Part shown: in pieces, positions 4,236 through 6,661 of the stretch
Numbering within the stretch: position 1 is the first letter of the stretch
Layout: the number at the start of each line of letters is the position of its first letter
Assembly: GCA_002317435.1 (NCBI GenBank)
Contig: DCIQ01000077.1
Span: 2,621 to 9,281 of the forward strand
Origin: Bacteroidales bacterium UBA1722
GTDB lineage: Bacteria > Bacteroidota > Bacteroidia > Bacteroidales > UBA932
Reading direction: 5' to 3'
Length of the DNA stretch: 6,661 nucleotides
Made by a program: the position numbers and the translations under genes
Notes under the pieces: model-generated
What the model saw: only the letters and a program-made list of their open reading frames with translations
The model's database searches: none
What the model was told of the DNA's origin: nothing

Positions 4236-6661
4236 ATGAAATATCTGACACTGATCATTTCCCTCTTGACATTGATTTGCTGCAGTGAACGGACCGACAT
4301 ATTGACCGTATCCGAATCCTTCTCCCGGCCGCCCCGTCAGGCGAGTCCCTACGTTTGGTGGCACTGGATGTTCGGGTATGTCTCACAGGATGGAATACTG
4401 AAAGACCTCTCATGGATGGACAGGGTGGGTATTGCAGGGGTTCATCAGTTCGATGCAGGGGGGCTGGGGATGGCCAGGGCTGCGGACGTGCAGTATCCTT
4501 ATTTCTCGGACGGCTGGAAAAAGATGTTCGGATATGCTATTCACGTGGCTGATTCTCTCGGCATGGATGTGACCATAGCGAGTGCTCCCGGCTGGAGTTC
4601 TACAGGAGGCAGATGGGTGACACCGCAGAATGCGATGAAAAAGCTTGAATGGCGGGTGATGGAAACGGACGGCGGGGTGATAAACGTCAAACTGCCGGAT
4701 CTGTATTGTACTGTCGGACAGTTTCAGGACTGGTATCAACCGAATGACAGGATAGACGTGGAACCTTACGGAGAAGATCTGGCGGTTCTCGCCGTAAGGA
4801 TGCGTGACGATGACTTTTCGGTGGAAGGGCAGCTTCTCAATGACTCGGCGGTATTGTTCAAGTTCGATACTGCCGTCACAGCCCGTGCGATAACCGTTCA
4901 TAGTTACAGAATGGCAGGCAGACCGATACCGGCTAAGGAAAAAATGCTTGAAAATAAGCCTGAGGCGGTACAGAAGGACACCCGGATAAACACTGAACTG
5001 TCACCATACGAGGGGTTGTCCTTCAACACTGTCGAAGCAAGTGATGACGGAATGGTATGGTCCGTCATCAAGAACCTCCCGGCCACTGAACTTCCATATC
5101 TGACTGTGAATTTCGATGTTGTCACCGCACGCTGTTTCAGAGTGAGGGGAGAGCGGCTTGCAGGTGCGGTACTATACGGAGCTGGAAGAATCGAACATTC
5201 AGAGGAGCAGGGTGCCTTCACTAATCCGAAGGACCTTCATAAATTCCATACTCCCGAATCACCCTGCGGAGTGCCGGACCGGGATGTCAGTGTCATCGAC
5301 CTGACAGGGCGGATGAAGGGTGACGGCACGCTTACGTGTGAATTGCCTTCAGGCAAATGGAGAATATACCGCTTCGGATGGTCTGTTACCGGAAAGGTGA
5401 ATCACCCGGCGAATCCGGAGGCTACCGGTCTGGAAGTTGACAAACTGGACCCTCAGGCCTGGACAGACTATTTCCGTACATACCTTGACATGTATCGCGA
5501 TGCTTCAGAAGGGAGAATGGGGAGTGAAGGGATACAGAGACTGCTGATAGACAGTTATGAGGCAGGTCCTCAGACATGGACTCCGAAGATGGAGGAGGAA
5601 TTCTTCCGCAGGAGAGGATATCAGCTGCGCAGGTGGCTTCCGGTACTGGCGGGGGAGATAATAGGCAGCGTCGCCGAAAGCGAAGGGTTTCTGTGGGACT
5701 GGAGAAAGACCATCTCGGAACTTTATGAAGAAAATTATGACAGGGTGGATGATATGCTCGCTGAATACGGGCTCCGGGGACGCTATACGGAATCGCACGA
5801 GGGGGGCAGGGCATTCTGCGGGGACGGTATGAGAGTGAAAAGAAATGCGGAGATACCGATGTCGGCCATCTGGGTCCACGATACTCCCGAAGGTTCGAGA
5901 ATACCGTCCGCCATCGCCGACATCCGCGAATCAGCTTCGGTGGCTCACCTGTATGGCCGCCCCATCGTGGCCGCCGAGTCGTTCACGGCGGAAGGAAGTC
6001 ATCAGAAAGCATATACATATACTCCCGAGAAACTGAAATATACTGCTGACGTGGCACTTGGTGCGGGTCTGAACCGCTTCGTCATACACGAATCCGCGGC
6101 ACAGCCCGGAGATCATTTTCTCCCGGGTGTCGGCCTGTTCAGGTATGGACAGTGGTTTACCCGTCACGAGACTTGGGCTGAGTGGGCGCGTCCATGGACA
6201 GACTATCTCGCCCGGAGCTGCCATCTTCTCCAGCAGGGGCATCCTGTCGCGGACATTCTGTGTTATTACGGTGAGGATTCGAATGTCACTTCCCAGTGGG
6301 GGGGTGCCTCTTTTGACGGACTTTTCCATGTGCCTGACGGATACGAATATGATTATATCGATCCGTGGAGCCTGCTCCATACGGTCCGTCCGTTCCATGG
6401 AAGACTTGTAACCGACAGCGGAATGTCCTATGGTGTACTTTTCATATCGGACGACTGCACCACCATGTCAGTGGAGGTGTTGGAACGGCTTGCCGGATTC
6501 GCTCGTGCGGGGATAGTTATCTGTGGAAGACCTCCCGTGCGCCCTGCGGGGCTGATGGCCGACCGGCGGAAGTTCGACTCTCTGGTATCCGATATCTGGG
6601 ATTCTGCCGGAGGCCGTGTGGTCGGGACATTATCGGAGGCTGTCGTCGCAGCGGGTATCGC
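4236..6661 (+). CDS. GH106-type alpha-L-rhamnosidase-like lipoprotein (3' end missing)
   Basis: The frame is open from 4236 to the window edge (808 full codons) and lacks its stop. The signal peptide MKYLTLIISLLTLICC ends at Cys15 or Cys16, so it is a likely lipoprotein. Family signatures of GH106 (Glyco_hydro_106) appear in order: YVWWHWMFGYV (39-49), GVHQFDAGG (68-76), APGWSSTGGRWVTPQNAMKKL (117-137), LLIDSYEAG (436-444), VAHLYGRPIVAAESFT (569-584), ALGAGLNRFVIHESAAQP (607-624) and YGVLFISDD from about 632 + 60 residues on. Glu442 and Glu581 lie in the two conserved acidic motifs and are candidate catalytic residues by analogy. Characterised relatives remove terminal alpha-L-rhamnose from plant glycans such as pectin, with inversion and with calcium. 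The barrel looks complete; family members usually run to 900-1,200 residues, so C-terminal beta domains are probably cut off. An in-frame ATG at 4209 (MVRLIRGIL...) is an alternative start; 4236 gives a standard signal peptide. Rhamnose specificity is inferred. Confidence 0.85.
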   Translation, partial: MKYLTLIISLLTLICCSERTDILTVSESFSRPPRQASPYVWWHWMFGYVSQDGILKDLSWMDRVGIAGVHQFDAGGLGMARAADVQYPYFSDGWKKMFGYAIHVADSLGMDVTIASAPGWSSTGGRWVTPQNAMKKLEWRVMETDGGVINVKLPDLYCTVGQFQDWYQPNDRIDVEPYGEDLAVLAVRMRDDDFSVEGQLLNDSAVLFKFDTAVTARAITVHSYRMAGRPIPAKEKMLENKPEAVQKDTRINTELSPYEGLSFNTVEASDDGMVWSVIKNLPATELPYLTVNFDVVTARCFRVRGERLAGAVLYGAGRIEHSEEQGAFTNPKDLHKFHTPESPCGVPDRDVSVIDLTGRMKGDGTLTCELPSGKWRIYRFGWSVTGKVNHPANPEATGLEVDKLDPQAWTDYFRTYLDMYRDASEGRMGSEGIQRLLIDSYEAGPQTWTPKMEEEFFRRRGYQLRRWLPVLAGEIIGSVAESEGFLWDWRKTISELYEENYDRVDDMLAEYGLRGRYTESHEGGRAFCGDGMRVKRNAEIPMSAIWVHDTPEGSRIPSAIADIRESASVAHLYGRPIVAAESFTAEGSHQKAYTYTPEKLKYTADVALGAGLNRFVIHESAAQPGDHFLPGVGLFRYGQWFTRHETWAEWARPWTDYLARSCHLLQQGHPVADILCYYGEDSNVTSQWGGASFDGLFHVPDGYEYDYIDPWSLLHTVRPFHGRLVTDSGMSYGVLFISDDCTTMSVEVLERLAGFARAGIVICGRPPVRPAGLMADRRKFDSLVSDIWDSAGGRVVGTLSEAVVAAGI

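Noticed and set aside
3924..4364. Minus-strand open frame across the end of the phosphoesterase and the start of the GH106 gene
   Set aside because: It shows no family motif and overlaps two well-supported + strand genes; it is best explained as a shadow frame.
5505..5879. Long open frames on the minus strand inside the GH106 gene (also 5422-5814, 5931-6398 and 4410-4901)
   Set aside because: They lie opposite a continuous frame with clear GH106 motifs, carry no recognisable domain and have Pro/Arg/Ser-rich composition typical of antisense shadows.
1..6661. tRNA, rRNA, CRISPR arrays, SusC/SusD genes
   Set aside because: No cloverleaf-like sequence, regularly spaced repeats or SusC/SusD-like coding sequence was seen on either strand.

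Overview
The window looks like a Bacteroidales-type (Bacteroidetes) chromosome of roughly balanced GC. The evidence is a run of secreted lipoproteins with short signal peptides ending at Cys, AT-rich leaders mostly lacking Shine-Dalgarno sequences, promoter-like boxes matching the Bacteroides -7 consensus TAnnTTTG, and Bacteroidetes-typical families (Rpn/PDDEXK nuclease-transposase, GH106). The species cannot be told from this sequence.

Layout, all genes on the + strand. Positions 1-161 are non-coding, with a GC-rich hairpin, a small palindrome and a TAnnTTTG box. Positions 162-1076 encode an Rpn-family PD-(D/E)XK nuclease/transposase-like protein with a heptad-repeat tail. Positions 1077-1186 are a leader with a perfect TAnnTTTG box and one copy of a 14-bp repeat. 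Then come three closely spaced lipoprotein genes: an ADP-ribosylglycohydrolase-fold protein (1187-2743), a calcineurin-like metallophosphoesterase (2753-4192) and a GH106-type alpha-L-rhamnosidase-like glycoside hydrolase (4236 to beyond the window end). The last has no stop codon in the window; its frame was followed codon by codon and is open throughout.

The three lipoprotein genes are probably one transcription unit: the gaps are 9 and 43 nt, and a Shine-Dalgarno-like sequence overlaps the first gene's stop codon. Their products should act outside the cytoplasm, in the periplasm or at the cell surface. Together they offer a glycosidic-bond hydrolase of the ADP-ribosylglycohydrolase fold, a phosphoester hydrolase and a rhamnosidase-like enzyme. 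This suggests stepwise breakdown of a decorated, perhaps phosphorylated or ribosylated, rhamnose-containing polymer. No SusC/SusD pair or regulator is present, so assignment to a polysaccharide utilisation locus is inference.

The most interesting points are the extracytoplasmic ADP-ribosylglycohydrolase/phosphoesterase/rhamnosidase combination, the altered metal-site motif in the first enzyme, and a 14-bp repeat with similar flanks in the leaders of the first and third lipoprotein genes. The Rpn gene is a possible phage-defence element and may encode an intragenic short product.
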